NCBI GenBank assembly: GCA_964458495.1
Contig: CAYWJB010000016.1
Coordinates: 1 to 64,000 of the forward strand
Source: JANWVO01 sp964458495
GTDB taxonomy: Bacteria; Acidobacteriota; Terriglobia; Bryobacterales; Bryobacteraceae
Direction: 5' to 3'
Length of the DNA: 64,000 nucleotides
The stretch's first letter is position 1. Each line of letters starts with the position of its first letter. A program made the translations under genes and the position numbers. The notes below the pieces were generated by a model that saw nothing but the letters and a program-made list of their open reading frames with translations, did not search any database and was not told the origin of the DNA. Below, in pieces: positions 23,432 to 32,555 of this stretch.

Positions 23432-24832
23432 TTAGAATCCCCTCACCACCCTCGCGTTGTAGGAAAGCCCGTCCGGTATCGCCACCGATGCCGCCGTGAA
23501 ATTGCAGAGCCTCACCACCACCGCGTCCGCCGCGCTGTACATCATCCCGGCGATGCCTGCCGGCAGGGAGCCCGGCATCCCCCCCGCCAGCGTCTCCCCG
23601 GGGGCTGCTCCCGGCGCCGGGATGTTTTGCTCGACGCATTCGCCCCCGTTCACCGTCCCGAAATTCAGACTCGCGGAATAAAATGCCTGGCTCGCCACGC
23701 TGCCGCCGGCTGCGATCCGCACCGGGTCCGTCGCCGTCCCGCTTCCCTCCAGTCCCGCCCCGAAATAAATCGTGCCCCCGCACGGGCCGCTCGTGCCGTC
23801 CGCTCGGACGCAATCCGACGCCGCGCCACTCACAAACCCCAGCACCCCGTTAGACAACCTCACGACTCCGCTCCCGCTTGCCCTCTTCAGGGTCTTGCCG
23901 CTCGTCCCCTGAAAAAGCGCCACCTCGCCGTCGGCGCTCCCCACAGGTCCGCTCACGTCGCCGCTCCCGGTCCCGCACGCCGCCCCCGCTGAAACCACGT
24001 TCCCGTTGGCGTCGAACTTCGCGCAATCGTTCGCCGCCGCGGTTCCGCTGAACAGCTGGATCTTCGGTCCGTTCCCCTGTAACGCCGACGGCGCAATCTG
24101 GCTCAGCGCCAGCTGCCCCGCAATCTGGCTGAAACTGTAATCGCCCGCCTGCGCCGTCACGGCGCCCGTCCGCCCGAACACCGAACTCACCGCTCCGCCG
24201 CTGCTCCCGCCTCCGCCAGTCGCGTTCACCACACACCGCCCGGACTGCGCCACCAGGAAGCTCACCGTCACCCGGTTTGCATCCACCACCCGGACGCTGT
24301 CCGGGATCACTGTCTGCCCGGCAGAATCGGTGCAGCCCACCAGCACGCTTTGCGTTTCCAGGTTGTGATCCAGGTTCAGTACCGTCGCACTTGTGAAATT
24401 CAGGCTGAAGTTCTCCGCGCCCGCACCACAAGGCGCATTGGCCGAGACCAGGTTCCCGTTCTCGTCGAACTGCGCGCAGTCGCCCGCCTGCACCGTCCCC
24501 CCGCCGAACGCCTGCAGCAGCGTCCCCGTTCCCATCTTGCCCGAGACCCCGCTCACTTCGCTTAATTGGTGACCGTGCGGCGCCGCCGCCACCCACGCGC
24601 CGGCCTCGTTGCAAACGTAGAAGCCCGCCGCCGGCCCGGCGGTCACCACCACAGCCTCCCCGGACGTGCAGCTGGCCGGCAACGCCGCCGCCACGCGCGC
24701 CGGCTTCGTCCTCGGATATGCGCTGAAATCCGCCTCGCGGCCCTGCGTCGGCAGATGAATCTTGCTTTGGCCCCACATCGCCCCGGCGCAGATCAGTGCC
24801 ATCCACGCCGTCTTAACCGTCTGCTTCCGCAC
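23432..24832 (-). CDS. tail-fibre-like repetitive secreted protein, first gene of secreted trio
   Basis: 466 residues from the GTG at 24832, preferred because AGGAGG lies 8 bp upstream; the ATG at 24850 would itself precede that site. Signal peptide TAWMALICAGAMWGQ. Near residues 50-85 sits an LPASC...FYVC...W module shared with the next gene. It has internal repeats: GDCAQFDENGNLVSANAPCG (~115), NDCAKFDANGNVVSAGAACG (~265) and SDCVRADGTSGPCG (~330). SSVFGRTGAVTAQAGDYSFSQI (~225) matches a motif common in phage tail-fibre and appendage proteins. Gly/Ala/Ser-rich. No other phage genes are near, so this looks like a domesticated surface-fibre module. 13 bp to the next start. Confidence 0.7.
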   Translation of the reverse strand: MRKQTVKTAWMALICAGAMWGQSKIHLPTQGREADFSAYPRTKPARVAAALPASCTSGEAVVVTAGPAAGFYVCNEAGAWVAAAPHGHQLSEVSGVSGKMGTGTLLQAFGGGTVQAGDCAQFDENGNLVSANAPCGAGAENFSLNFTSATVLNLDHNLETQSVLVGCTDSAGQTVIPDSVRVVDANRVTVSFLVAQSGRCVVNATGGGGSSGGAVSSVFGRTGAVTAQAGDYSFSQIAGQLALSQIAPSALQGNGPKIQLFSGTAAANDCAKFDANGNVVSAGAACGTGSGDVSGPVGSADGEVALFQGTSGKTLKRASGSGVVRLSNGVLGFVSGAASDCVRADGTSGPCGGTIYFGAGLEGSGTATDPVRIAAGGSVASQAFYSASLNFGTVNGGECVEQNIPAPGAAPGETLAGGMPGSLPAGIAGMMYSAADAVVVRLCNFTAASVAIPDGLSYNARVVRGF

Positions 24833-25050
24833 TCTCTGTCCCTCCTGCATCGCCGCCGCGCGCCTTCCTGGCGGCCCGCACAGAGCCTACGCGCCCTCCA
24901 TCCGCCCCGCCCGCCCCAAACAACAGAATTCACTCAAAATGAAGCGGAAACATTTTCACCACCCCATGTCACGCTCCCGCTTCGCGCGCTGTGCTATCCT
25001 TCCACTAGGATGCGTCCGCCGCTCTTGCCGGCGGCCGCCCCCCGGAGGAG

Positions 25051-26451
25051 ATGTCGATTCCCGGCTCTGCCGATTCGCAGGGGCGCCCCGTGGACGTCCC
25101 TTCGGCTGAATTCCAGTCCCCCATCCGCCTGCTCCTCGTCGCATACGCATTCCCCCCCGTCGGCGGCATCACGGTGATGCGCGCCCTCAGCCTCGCCAAA
25201 TACCTCCCCCAACACGGCTTCGATGTCCATGTCCTCTCCGCCAGCAACGCCGGAGCACCCGCCCGCGATCCGGGCCTGCTCGCCCACCTGCCACCCTCCG
25301 TCACCCTCCATCGCGCCTTCTCCCCGGAACTTCCCTTTTACGCGCGCAAGCGCCTCTGGGATCTCGTCTCCGGGGGCCGTCACACCGCCGATGCCCGGGA
25401 GTCCTCCGCCCCCGCCTCCGGCTGGAAGTCCTTCCTTGCCCGCTCTGCCCGCCGGGTCTTTTCTCCGGATCCCCAGGTCGTCTGGGTCCCTAACGCCATC
25501 CGCGCCGCCAAGAGCATCATCCGCCGCCATCGCATTCATGCCGTCCTCGTCACCGCCCCCCCCTTCTCCGTCTTCCTGATCGGCAACTCCCTCAAACGCT
25601 CCTTCCCTTCCATCCGCCTCATCAGCGACTTCCGCGACGAGTGGCTCCGCTTCTACCTCACTGACTTCGAGTTCCTCCGCGACGAATTTATCCGCCGCCG
25701 CGCCCGGCAAATCGAACGCGAAACCGTCACCCTCTCCGATCTCGTCGTCGCCGTCACCGCATCCTCTCTTCGCGAAATCCGCTCCCGCTACCCGGAACTG
25801 CCCGACTCCCGATTCGCACTCGTCCACAACGGCTACGACCCCGACGCTCTCAAGCCTGTCTTCGATACCCGTCCGCAAGCCCCGGGCCCCAGAGACAAGG
25901 TCATCGTCACCCACATCGGCACCGCCTACCGCACCGCCTCCCCATCCTGGTACTTCCAGGCTCTCGACGGTCTCCCCCCCGAAATCCGCACTCGCATCGA
26001 AACCCGCTTCATCGGCCGCATCTCGGAAACCGAGCAACGGCTCCTCGCCACCCGGGGCCCGTCCGTCCGGATCCTTGGGTTCCTCCCACAACAGGAGGCC
26101 CTCCAGTGGATCGCCGACACCGACTACCTCCTGCTCACCATGACCAACGAGTTCAGCCTGCCCGGCAAGCTTTTTGAATACCTCGCCTCCGGCAAGCCCA
26201 TCATTGCCCTGTCCCCCGAGAACGGCGAGGTCGCCCGCCTCATCGCCGAGACCGGCGCCGGATGGTGTGTGCCGCACGACCATCCCGAGGCTGTCCGCGG
26301 TGTTCTCTCCGAGGCTGTCCGCCTCGCGCTCTCAGGCGAGGTCCCCTTCCACACCAACCGCGATGCGGTCGTCCGCTTCGAACGCCCCAGGCTTGCCGCC
26401 CTGTACGCCCGGCTCATCCGGGAGCGCCTTTTCGCCGATAGATTACACTGA
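25051..26451 (+). CDS. glycosyltransferase family 4-type protein
   Basis: 466 residues, GT-B fold. The N-terminal domain starts LLLVAYAFPPVGGITVMRALSLAKYLPQHGFDVHVLSA (residues ~28-65), with PPVGG typical of GT4 acceptor loops. The C-terminal nucleotide-sugar domain includes VTHIGTAYRT (~290), ILGFLPQQEALQWIADTDYLLLT (~340) and FEYLASGKPIIALSP (~385), the EX7E-region equivalent. It probably adds a sugar during surface polysaccharide assembly at the inner membrane. The GGAGGAG site lies unusually close to the ATG. It is first in a run with the UDP-sugar dehydrogenase (28-bp gap) and deacetylase; the gap 24833-25050 holds the divergent promoters. Confidence 0.88.
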   Translation: MSIPGSADSQGRPVDVPSAEFQSPIRLLLVAYAFPPVGGITVMRALSLAKYLPQHGFDVHVLSASNAGAPARDPGLLAHLPPSVTLHRAFSPELPFYARKRLWDLVSGGRHTADARESSAPASGWKSFLARSARRVFSPDPQVVWVPNAIRAAKSIIRRHRIHAVLVTAPPFSVFLIGNSLKRSFPSIRLISDFRDEWLRFYLTDFEFLRDEFIRRRARQIERETVTLSDLVVAVTASSLREIRSRYPELPDSRFALVHNGYDPDALKPVFDTRPQAPGPRDKVIVTHIGTAYRTASPSWYFQALDGLPPEIRTRIETRFIGRISETEQRLLATRGPSVRILGFLPQQEALQWIADTDYLLLTMTNEFSLPGKLFEYLASGKPIIALSPENGEVARLIAETGAGWCVPHDHPEAVRGVLSEAVRLALSGEVPFHTNRDAVVRFERPRLAALYARLIRERLFADRLH

Positions 26452-26479
26452 GTTTTCATCCCTTCTGTGGAGACCCTAA

Positions 26480-27796
26480 ATGCCGGAATCCGCCCCGCTC
26501 CCTCCTCACGCAGAATCCCTCCTGAAGAAGATCCGCGCCCGCCAGGTCCGCGTCGGCGTCGTCGGCCTCGGATACGTCGGCCTCCCCCTTGCCGTCGAGT
26601 TCGCCAAGGCCGGATTCCATGTCACCGGCATTGATGTCTCCGCTCATAAAGTGGAAGCCATCAATGCCGGCAGCAGCTATGTCCAGGACGTCTCCTCGGC
26701 CGATGTCCGCGCGCTCGTCGATCAAGGCTTCCTCCACGCCACCACGGATTTCTCCGCCGTCGCCTCGCTCGACACCGTCAACATCGCCGTCCCCACGCCG
26801 CTGCGGAAAACCAAAGACCCCGACATGAGCTTCGTGGTCAACGCCGCACAGGCGATCGCCGGTCATGTCCACCCCGGCCTTCTCGTCATCCTCGAATCCA
26901 CCACCTACCCGGGCACCACCGAGGAACTCCTCCGGCCTATGTTCGAAGCCTCCGGCCTCAAGGCCGGCCACGACTTTTTCCTCTGCTTCTCTCCTGAACG
27001 CGTCGATCCGGGCAATCCAAATTTCCAGACGAAGAACATCCCCAAGGTCGTCGGCGGCATCACTCCCGCCTGCACGCAGGTTGGTGCTGCTTTCTACTCC
27101 ATGGCGCTTGACACCGTCGTTCCAGTCAGTAACACCGTCGTCGCCGAAATGGTCAAACTGCTGGAAAACACCTTCCGAATGATCAACATCGGCCTCGTCA
27201 ACGAACTGGCCGTCATGTGCCACCGCATGAATATCAACGTCTGGGAGGTCATCGACGCCGCTGCAACCAAGCCCTTCGGCTTCATGCCTTTCTATCCCGG
27301 CCCCGGCCTCGGCGGTCACTGCATACCGATCGACCCCTTCTACCTCTCCTGGAAATCCAAGCAGGCAGGCATCGAGGCCCGCTTCATCGAACTCGCCGGC
27401 CACATCAACGGCGATATGCCCCGCTACGTCGTCTCCCGCATCCAGGACGCCCTCAACGACCACGCCAAACCCCTTCGCAATTCCCGCATCCACATCGCCG
27501 GCGTCGCATACAAGCGCGATATCGACGACGTCCGCGAATCCCCTGCCCTCGACGTCATCCACCTCCTCCTCCAGCGCGGCGCCGTCGTCTCCTACACCGA
27601 TCCCTACGTCCCCGAACTCCGCCTCGATTCCGCCACCCTTCACTGCCTCCCCCTCGAGTGCCCTTGCGATTGCGCTGTCATCCTCACCGATCACCGCCGC
27701 TTCGACTACGACGCGCTCGTCCGCTCCGCTCCCCTCATCCTTGACACGCGCAACGCCCTGAAGGGTCGCACCGAACCGCACATCCTTCGCCTCTGA
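26480..27796 (+). CDS. wbpA: UDP-N-acetyl-D-glucosamine 6-dehydrogenase-type nucleotide sugar dehydrogenase
   Basis: 438 residues, UDP-glucose/UDP-HexNAc dehydrogenase family. NAD loop VGLGYVGLPLAVEFAKAGFHVTGIDV (residues ~27-52); VESTTYPGTTEE-type block as ILESTTYPGTTEELL; SPERVDPGNP; catalytic Cys in GPGLGGHCIPIDPFYLSWKSK near residue 275. The FGFMPFYPGPGLGGHC context and C-terminal VAYKRDIDDVRESPALDV favour the WbpA/WecC (UDP-GlcNAc or UDP-GalNAc) branch over Ugd. The product would be a UDP-uronic acid for the polysaccharide. It is in an operon with the GT4 and deacetylase (2-bp gap to the latter). Confidence 0.9.
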   Translation: MPESAPLPPHAESLLKKIRARQVRVGVVGLGYVGLPLAVEFAKAGFHVTGIDVSAHKVEAINAGSSYVQDVSSADVRALVDQGFLHATTDFSAVASLDTVNIAVPTPLRKTKDPDMSFVVNAAQAIAGHVHPGLLVILESTTYPGTTEELLRPMFEASGLKAGHDFFLCFSPERVDPGNPNFQTKNIPKVVGGITPACTQVGAAFYSMALDTVVPVSNTVVAEMVKLLENTFRMINIGLVNELAVMCHRMNINVWEVIDAAATKPFGFMPFYPGPGLGGHCIPIDPFYLSWKSKQAGIEARFIELAGHINGDMPRYVVSRIQDALNDHAKPLRNSRIHIAGVAYKRDIDDVRESPALDVIHLLLQRGAVVSYTDPYVPELRLDSATLHCLPLECPCDCAVILTDHRRFDYDALVRSAPLILDTRNALKGRTEPHILRL

Positions 27797-27798
27797 GC

Positions 27799-28674
27799 AT
27801 GACCAACATCCTCACCATCGACGTCGAGGACTACTTCCACCCCACTGAAGTAAGTGCCTCCGTCCGCGCCTCGCAATGGGACGCACTCCCCTCGCGCGTC
27901 GAATACGCCACCTCGCTCGTCCTCGACCTCCTCGCCGAAGCGGGCGTCCGCGCCACCTTCTTCGTCCTCGGCTGGGTTGCCTCCCGGCACCCCGCCCTCA
28001 TCCGCCGCATCGCCGAAGCTGGCCATGAAATCGCCTGCCACAGCTTCTCCCACGCCCTCGTCTACTCACTCACGCCGCAGGAATTTCGTGAAGACACCCG
28101 CGACGCCGCCGACGCCATCGCCCAGGCTGCCGGAGTCCGCCCCCGCGCCTACCGCGCCCCCAGCTTCTCCATCACATCCCGCTCCCTCTGGGCGCTCGAG
28201 ATTCTCATCGAATGCGGCTTCGACACGGACTCCAGCATCTACCCCGTCCGCCACGACCGCTACGGCATCCCCTCCCACCCCGTCTTCCCCCACCGCATTT
28301 ACACCCCCTCAGGGCCAGTCCTGGAAGTCCCTCCAGCCGCCGTCCCGCTCTCCCCGCGCCGCAACGCCCCCGCCGGCGGCGGAGCCTATCTCCGGCTCCT
28401 TCCGTCAGCCTACGTAGCCGCAGGCATCCGGCTCCTCAACAACACTCACAACGCCCCCGCCTGCATCTACGCCCACCCATGGGAATTCGATCCGGCTCAG
28501 CCCCGCCTCGCCTCCGGCGCCATCGCCCGCATTCGCACCTATCTCGGCCTTCACTCCATGGCCCTCAAGCTCCGCCGCCTTTTAGCCTCATTCCCTTTCG
28601 ACACGCTCGGCGCCGTCTGTCCCCCCGCCGGCGTCTACCCGCTTCTCCAGCCTCCCAGCCGCGGCATTTCCTAG
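27799..28674 (+). CDS. polysaccharide deacetylase, XrtA-locus type (DUF3473)
   Basis: 291 residues. NodB-fold deacetylase starting ILTIDVEDYFHPTE (catalytic Asp-Asp region), with ATFFVLGWVASRHPALIRRIAEAGHEIACHSFSH (metal-binding H-x3-H type near residue 80), FRAPSFSIT-type block as YRAPSFSITSRSLWALEIL, and CIYAHPWEFDPAQPRL near residue 225, typical of the DUF3473 C-terminus found in exosortase-A (XrtA) EPS loci. It removes N-acetyl groups from surface polysaccharide. No exosortase or PEP-CTERM protein is in this window. Its TAG stop shares a CTAG palindrome with the stop of the facing barrel gene. Confidence 0.9.
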   Translation: MTNILTIDVEDYFHPTEVSASVRASQWDALPSRVEYATSLVLDLLAEAGVRATFFVLGWVASRHPALIRRIAEAGHEIACHSFSHALVYSLTPQEFREDTRDAADAIAQAAGVRPRAYRAPSFSITSRSLWALEILIECGFDTDSSIYPVRHDRYGIPSHPVFPHRIYTPSGPVLEVPPAAVPLSPRRNAPAGGGAYLRLLPSAYVAAGIRLLNNTHNAPACIYAHPWEFDPAQPRLASGAIARIRTYLGLHSMALKLRRLLASFPFDTLGAVCPPAGVYPLLQPPSRGIS

Positions 28675-30056
28675 AACCGGAACGCCGCCCCGCTCGGCGA
28701 CCACGTCAGATGCGCCGAGACAAACCTCTGCCACCTCCGGGCGCTCCCCGCAGTGTCGAAATACGAATAACCCCCGTTGAATCCAAGGTGCAGTTCTCCC
28801 ACCAATCTGAAGCCCGTGCTCGCGCCCACGGATCCGCTCGTCAGAGTCGTGTTCTGCAAAAGACCGCTCCACCGGTAATAACCCCCGAAGGTGCCCATGC
28901 TGAACCTGCCGATGCTCCTGCCAGCCGAACCGAATACCGCATCACGCCTCGAAGCCAGAATCGCTCCATTGCCAGGGTTCAGCCCGTGTGTATATCCGGC
29001 CGAGACCCCCCACTCGCGCCAGTTTCGGTGAATCGCCGCCGACCCCTGCCAACCGTAGAAGGATCTCTTTTGCACCTCAATCTGCGAACTCACCCCCAGC
29101 AGAGCGGCAATCGCCGGGTCGGTTTGCACAGCGCCCAGAAACTTCGTGTCCATCCGGAACACCCCTCCACTCAGGCTGACCGACGTCTGTGGCGAGAGCC
29201 GGTGCTCCAGCCCAACGCCCGCAAACTGCGCCCGGTTGTCCCCAAACAGCTTCGGATACGAAAACTCGCTGTAGCCGTAACTGAACCCGATCTGCGTGTT
29301 TTGCCCAGGCTGGTATCCAGCCTGCCCGAACACCCCGTACGAATTCAGATCCCGCAACCCGGCTCCCTTTCTCCGCACAAAGTTCGCATGCGCGCCTCCT
29401 CCCAGAGACCACCGCAAACCCGGACGGAAATTCACGCCCCCGGAGGTGCCGTAGAAATGCACCCTGGAGCTGAACAGTTCGTTATCCACCAACCCGTTGC
29501 TGGCCAGATCCGAAACCGGCGTCCCCAGCAGCCCGGCGCTCGGCAGCAGCGCCGATCCCGCAATGCCAAACCCGCCAAAGATTCCTGCCGGCGCCCCAAA
29601 ACCGAAGCCGCCCAGGCTGCTTCCGGCAAATTGCGTCGCGAACACGCCCACCCGGCCGGTCGCCCTGTGGCTCACTGTAACCCCCCCCACATGGCTCGCC
29701 CCTCCCCTGACTCCCTCGCCCGTCCACCGCTGGTAGTTCGCCGTGTAAAACCCGGCCACCGACGTCCGTTCCCACCCCCGCGCGCCGCTCAGGCCGGCCG
29801 ATGCCCCGTACCCGTAAAAATCTCTCCTGAGGCCCGGGACACTTTGCGCGCCAAGCACCTGCGAATAACTTCCATTGGCCGAGACCCAAGGCCTGAACGC
29901 AATCCGCGAGGGAGGCATCCCCCCAGGATCGTCTGAGCCGAAAACTCCCCCAATGCCACCCACGCCCCACTGCCCGCTCGCCGTGCCCGACAGACCCAGC
30001 CACACAACCGCTGCCACCGCTCCCCGCCCCAGCCTTGCCAGTCCGCGTTGTCTCAT
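28671..30056 (-). CDS. outer-membrane beta-barrel-like protein
   Basis: 461 residues from the ATG at 30056, which follows GGAGGAGAGG; the 30086 ATG is upstream of that site. A signal peptide ends ...GTASGQ. The remainder is alternating hydrophobic/polar strands rich in Gly, Tyr and Phe (FYGYGASAGLSG, TQIGFSYGYSEFSYPKLFGDN, VSLSGGVFRMDTKFLG), and the C-terminus ends FVSAHLTWSPSGAAFRF with a terminal Phe, a classic Bam signal. About 16-18 strands are possible. It faces the EPS operon tail-to-tail with overlapping stops. An export-porin role is possible but unproven; the family is not recognised. Confidence 0.78.
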   Translation of the reverse strand: MRQRGLARLGRGAVAAVVWLGLSGTASGQWGVGGIGGVFGSDDPGGMPPSRIAFRPWVSANGSYSQVLGAQSVPGLRRDFYGYGASAGLSGARGWERTSVAGFYTANYQRWTGEGVRGGASHVGGVTVSHRATGRVGVFATQFAGSSLGGFGFGAPAGIFGGFGIAGSALLPSAGLLGTPVSDLASNGLVDNELFSSRVHFYGTSGGVNFRPGLRWSLGGGAHANFVRRKGAGLRDLNSYGVFGQAGYQPGQNTQIGFSYGYSEFSYPKLFGDNRAQFAGVGLEHRLSPQTSVSLSGGVFRMDTKFLGAVQTDPAIAALLGVSSQIEVQKRSFYGWQGSAAIHRNWREWGVSAGYTHGLNPGNGAILASRRDAVFGSAGRSIGRFSMGTFGGYYRWSGLLQNTTLTSGSVGASTGFRLVGELHLGFNGGYSYFDTAGSARRWQRFVSAHLTWSPSGAAFRF

Positions 30057-30221
30057 GTCCTCTCCTCCGGCGTCGGCGGCGCACACTACCCCCGCGCCTT
30101 TTTTGCATTCCCCATTCTACGACGATCCCGCCTGCCCGCATCCCTTTGATGGTACTAGCGCTTCTGACATTCCGTACCCCTCCTGCCCCATCTCGCCGCC
30201 AGATGCCGGAAGCCGATCCGT

Positions 30222-30227
30222 TACACT
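30222..30227 (+). promoter_or_regulatory. candidate -10 box for the TPR gene pair
   Basis: TACACT lies 14 bp upstream of the ATG at 30242, so a start near 30234 would leave a leader of only ~8 nt. No clear -35 box. Confidence 0.25.
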
Positions 30228-30241
30228 GGAAGCAGACGGCA

Positions 30242-31741
30242 ATGCACCGGACCCATCCCGCGCGCTTTCTCGCTCCCCTGATGGCCGTCTTCCTGCTCGC
30301 TTCACATCTCCCCGCCCAACAGCCTGCCGGCGAACTCGATGCCTCCCCGGCTCTGTTCACCGTCCTGGCCGCTCTCAATGCTTCCGGCTACGAGGAAGGG
30401 CTCAACTCCCCCAACACGCACCCCCTGCGCCGCCAGATCCTCACCTGGATCGCCGAACGAAAACCCCCTTCGCTCGACATGATCCGCGATTTCATCACCG
30501 AACGCCGCGCCGAATCCCCTTCCGCCGAACTCTCCCGCTACATCACGCTCGCCCTCAGCACAACGGGTCCACCCAACTTCAAGCCCCGCTTCAACCCCAA
30601 CCTCATGCCGCCGGAAACCCTTCCTCTCGAAGGGCTCCTTCCGCTGCTTGCCCGCTTCCACCGCGAAGCCGAACTCGACGAAGCCTTCCGCCGCGCCCAG
30701 CCGTATTTCGACCAGGTCATCGCGCAGTACCACCAGCCCGTGACCGAGGCCGTTCTCGAGGCCAACGCCTACCTCCGCAACCCCACCTCCGGCCTCCGCG
30801 GGCGCCGCTTCCAGATCTTCATCGAACTGCTCGCGCCCCCCAACATCGTCATCTCCAGGCTCCTCGGCGACGACTTCTACGTCATCGTCACGCCCAGCCC
30901 GCGCCCCCGCGTCGCCGACATCCGCCACGCCTATCTCGATCACCTCATCGATCCGCTCGTCATCCGCTACTCCTCCGCCCTCGACGCCAAGAAGCCCCTC
31001 GCCGACCTCGCTCTCGGCTCCCCCCTCCTCGCCGACGAATACAAGAACGATTTCACCCGTCTCGCTGCCAAGAGCGCCGTCTACGCCGTCGAGGCGCGCC
31101 TCGCCCGCTCGCGCGGCCCCGCCCTCGTCCAGCAGGCCATGCGCGAGGGCTTCATCCTTGCCGCTGCCTTCTACGATGCGCTCGCCGAATACGAAAGGCA
31201 GGAAGAGTCCTTCGCTCTCTACTTCCGCAAGATGATCGAATCCATCGATCTCGCCCGCGAAGACAGGCGCATCGCCGCCATCGAGTTCGCCTCCGCCCCC
31301 GCCGTCAGGAAAGTCGAAGCGCCGCAGCCTTCGCTGCCGCCCGCGGAGAAAGACCTCCAGGAGGCGGAAAAGCTTTACGAGGCCCGGAATTTCGAGGCCG
31401 CAGGCGAAATCTTCCGCCGCGTCTACGCCTCCGATGCCGCTGCTCCGCTCAAGGCGCGCGCCAGTTACGGCCTCGGCCGTATCGCCGCCCAACAGAAAAA
31501 ACTCGATCTTGCCCAGCAATGGTTCGAGCGCACGCTCGAGCTCAACCCGGAACCCTTTGAACGCGCCTGGACCCTCGTCTACCTCGGCCGCCTTGCGCGC
31601 GCCGCGCGCGATCCTGAACTCGCCATGCGCCGCTACCAGGACGCCCTCGCCGTGGAAGGCGGCAGCGAAGCTGCGCGCAAGGCCGCCCGGTCCGAACTCG
31701 ACCAGGTCAACTCGCAGTTGAAACCGCCCCCGGCGCCATGA
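30242..31741 (+). CDS. secreted TPR-repeat protein
   Basis: 499 residues from the ATG at 30242, which opens a clear signal peptide (FLAPLMAVFLLASHLPAQQ); the open frame extends to 30035 but has no such signal there. The middle is helical. The C-terminus (~375-490) holds tetratricopeptide-type repeats (AEKLYEARNFEAAGEIFRRVYASD, ARASYGLGRIAAQQKKLDLAQQWFERTLELNPE, LVYLGRLARAARDPELAMRRYQDALAVEG). Probably periplasmic and protein-binding. It is followed 30 bp later by a second TPR protein, likely in the same transcript, and may belong functionally with the neighbouring EPS genes. Confidence 0.8.
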   Translation: MHRTHPARFLAPLMAVFLLASHLPAQQPAGELDASPALFTVLAALNASGYEEGLNSPNTHPLRRQILTWIAERKPPSLDMIRDFITERRAESPSAELSRYITLALSTTGPPNFKPRFNPNLMPPETLPLEGLLPLLARFHREAELDEAFRRAQPYFDQVIAQYHQPVTEAVLEANAYLRNPTSGLRGRRFQIFIELLAPPNIVISRLLGDDFYVIVTPSPRPRVADIRHAYLDHLIDPLVIRYSSALDAKKPLADLALGSPLLADEYKNDFTRLAAKSAVYAVEARLARSRGPALVQQAMREGFILAAAFYDALAEYERQEESFALYFRKMIESIDLAREDRRIAAIEFASAPAVRKVEAPQPSLPPAEKDLQEAEKLYEARNFEAAGEIFRRVYASDAAAPLKARASYGLGRIAAQQKKLDLAQQWFERTLELNPEPFERAWTLVYLGRLARAARDPELAMRRYQDALAVEGGSEAARKAARSELDQVNSQLKPPPAP

Positions 31742-31771
31742 TTTCTTTACATCAAGCAAGGAACACCTGAA

Positions 31772-32548
31772 ATGACCCGTCTCTTGACTGCCTCCCTTCT
31801 CACCGCTTCTCTGGCGGCCTCCCTCGCCCTCGCGCAAACCGCCAACCCGAAACCCCCTCAGCCCAAGAGCCAGAAAGAACTCGATGCCGTTCAGGCCATC
31901 TTCCAGGCCCCGGATCCTGACGCCCGCATCGCCGCCGCCAAGGAACTCGTCACCAAGTTCGCCGACACCGACTTCAAGGCCACTGCCTTCTACATCGGCG
32001 CCTTCTCCTATCAGCAGAAGGGCGACCTCGAAAACGCCATCGTCTGGGCCGAACAGGCTGTCGAGGCCGATCCCAAGTTCTACGCCGCCCAGCTCATGAT
32101 CGCCAACGCGCTCGCCCTCCGCACCAAGGAGTTCGACCTCGATCGCGAGGAAAAGCTCGGCCGCGCCGAAAAGCTCGCCAAGGAAGCCATCGCCACCATC
32201 AACACCTCCCCCAAGCCGCGCCCGGATATCACCGACGAGCAGTGGGAGGCTGCCAGGAAGGACTTCATCGCCCAGGGTCATGAGGCCCTCGGACTTGCCG
32301 CCCTCGTGCGCAAGAAGTATGACGTCTGCGCCGCCGAGCTTTCCACCGCCGCGTCGCTCGCCTCCCAGCAGGATGCCTCTCTCATGGTCCGGCTCGCCAA
32401 TTGCCAGATCCAGAGCGGAAAGCCGGACGAAGCTCTCGCCCTGCTCGACAAGGTTCTCAACGATCCCAACGTCGCCGGACAGATCAAGTCTGTCGCCGCT
32501 CAGCTCAAGGTCGACGCCAACAAGAAGAAGGCGGAAGCCGCCAAGTAA
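31772..32548 (+). CDS. small secreted TPR-type protein
   Basis: 258 residues with a signal peptide (LLTASLLTASLAASLALAQ). TPR-like helices: KATAFYIGAFSYQQKGDLENAIVWAEQAVEADPKFYAAQLMIANAL (residues ~68-113), ARKDFIAQGHEALGLAALVRKKYDVCAAELSTAASL and a final SLMVRLANCQIQSGKPDEALALLDKVL. The C-terminus is Lys-rich (VDANKKKAEAAK). Similar solitary TPR proteins are widespread in Acidobacteria. It precedes rnc by 7 bp, so RNase III is probably expressed from this transcript. Confidence 0.82.
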   Translation: MTRLLTASLLTASLAASLALAQTANPKPPQPKSQKELDAVQAIFQAPDPDARIAAAKELVTKFADTDFKATAFYIGAFSYQQKGDLENAIVWAEQAVEADPKFYAAQLMIANALALRTKEFDLDREEKLGRAEKLAKEAIATINTSPKPRPDITDEQWEAARKDFIAQGHEALGLAALVRKKYDVCAAELSTAASLASQQDASLMVRLANCQIQSGKPDEALALLDKVLNDPNVAGQIKSVAAQLKVDANKKKAEAAK

Positions 32549-32555
32549 GCGAGTC

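Noticed and set aside
19325..24850. Prophage remnant
   Set aside because: Only fibre-like motifs are phage-like; no integrase, portal, capsid, tail tube or lysis genes and no attachment-site repeats were seen.
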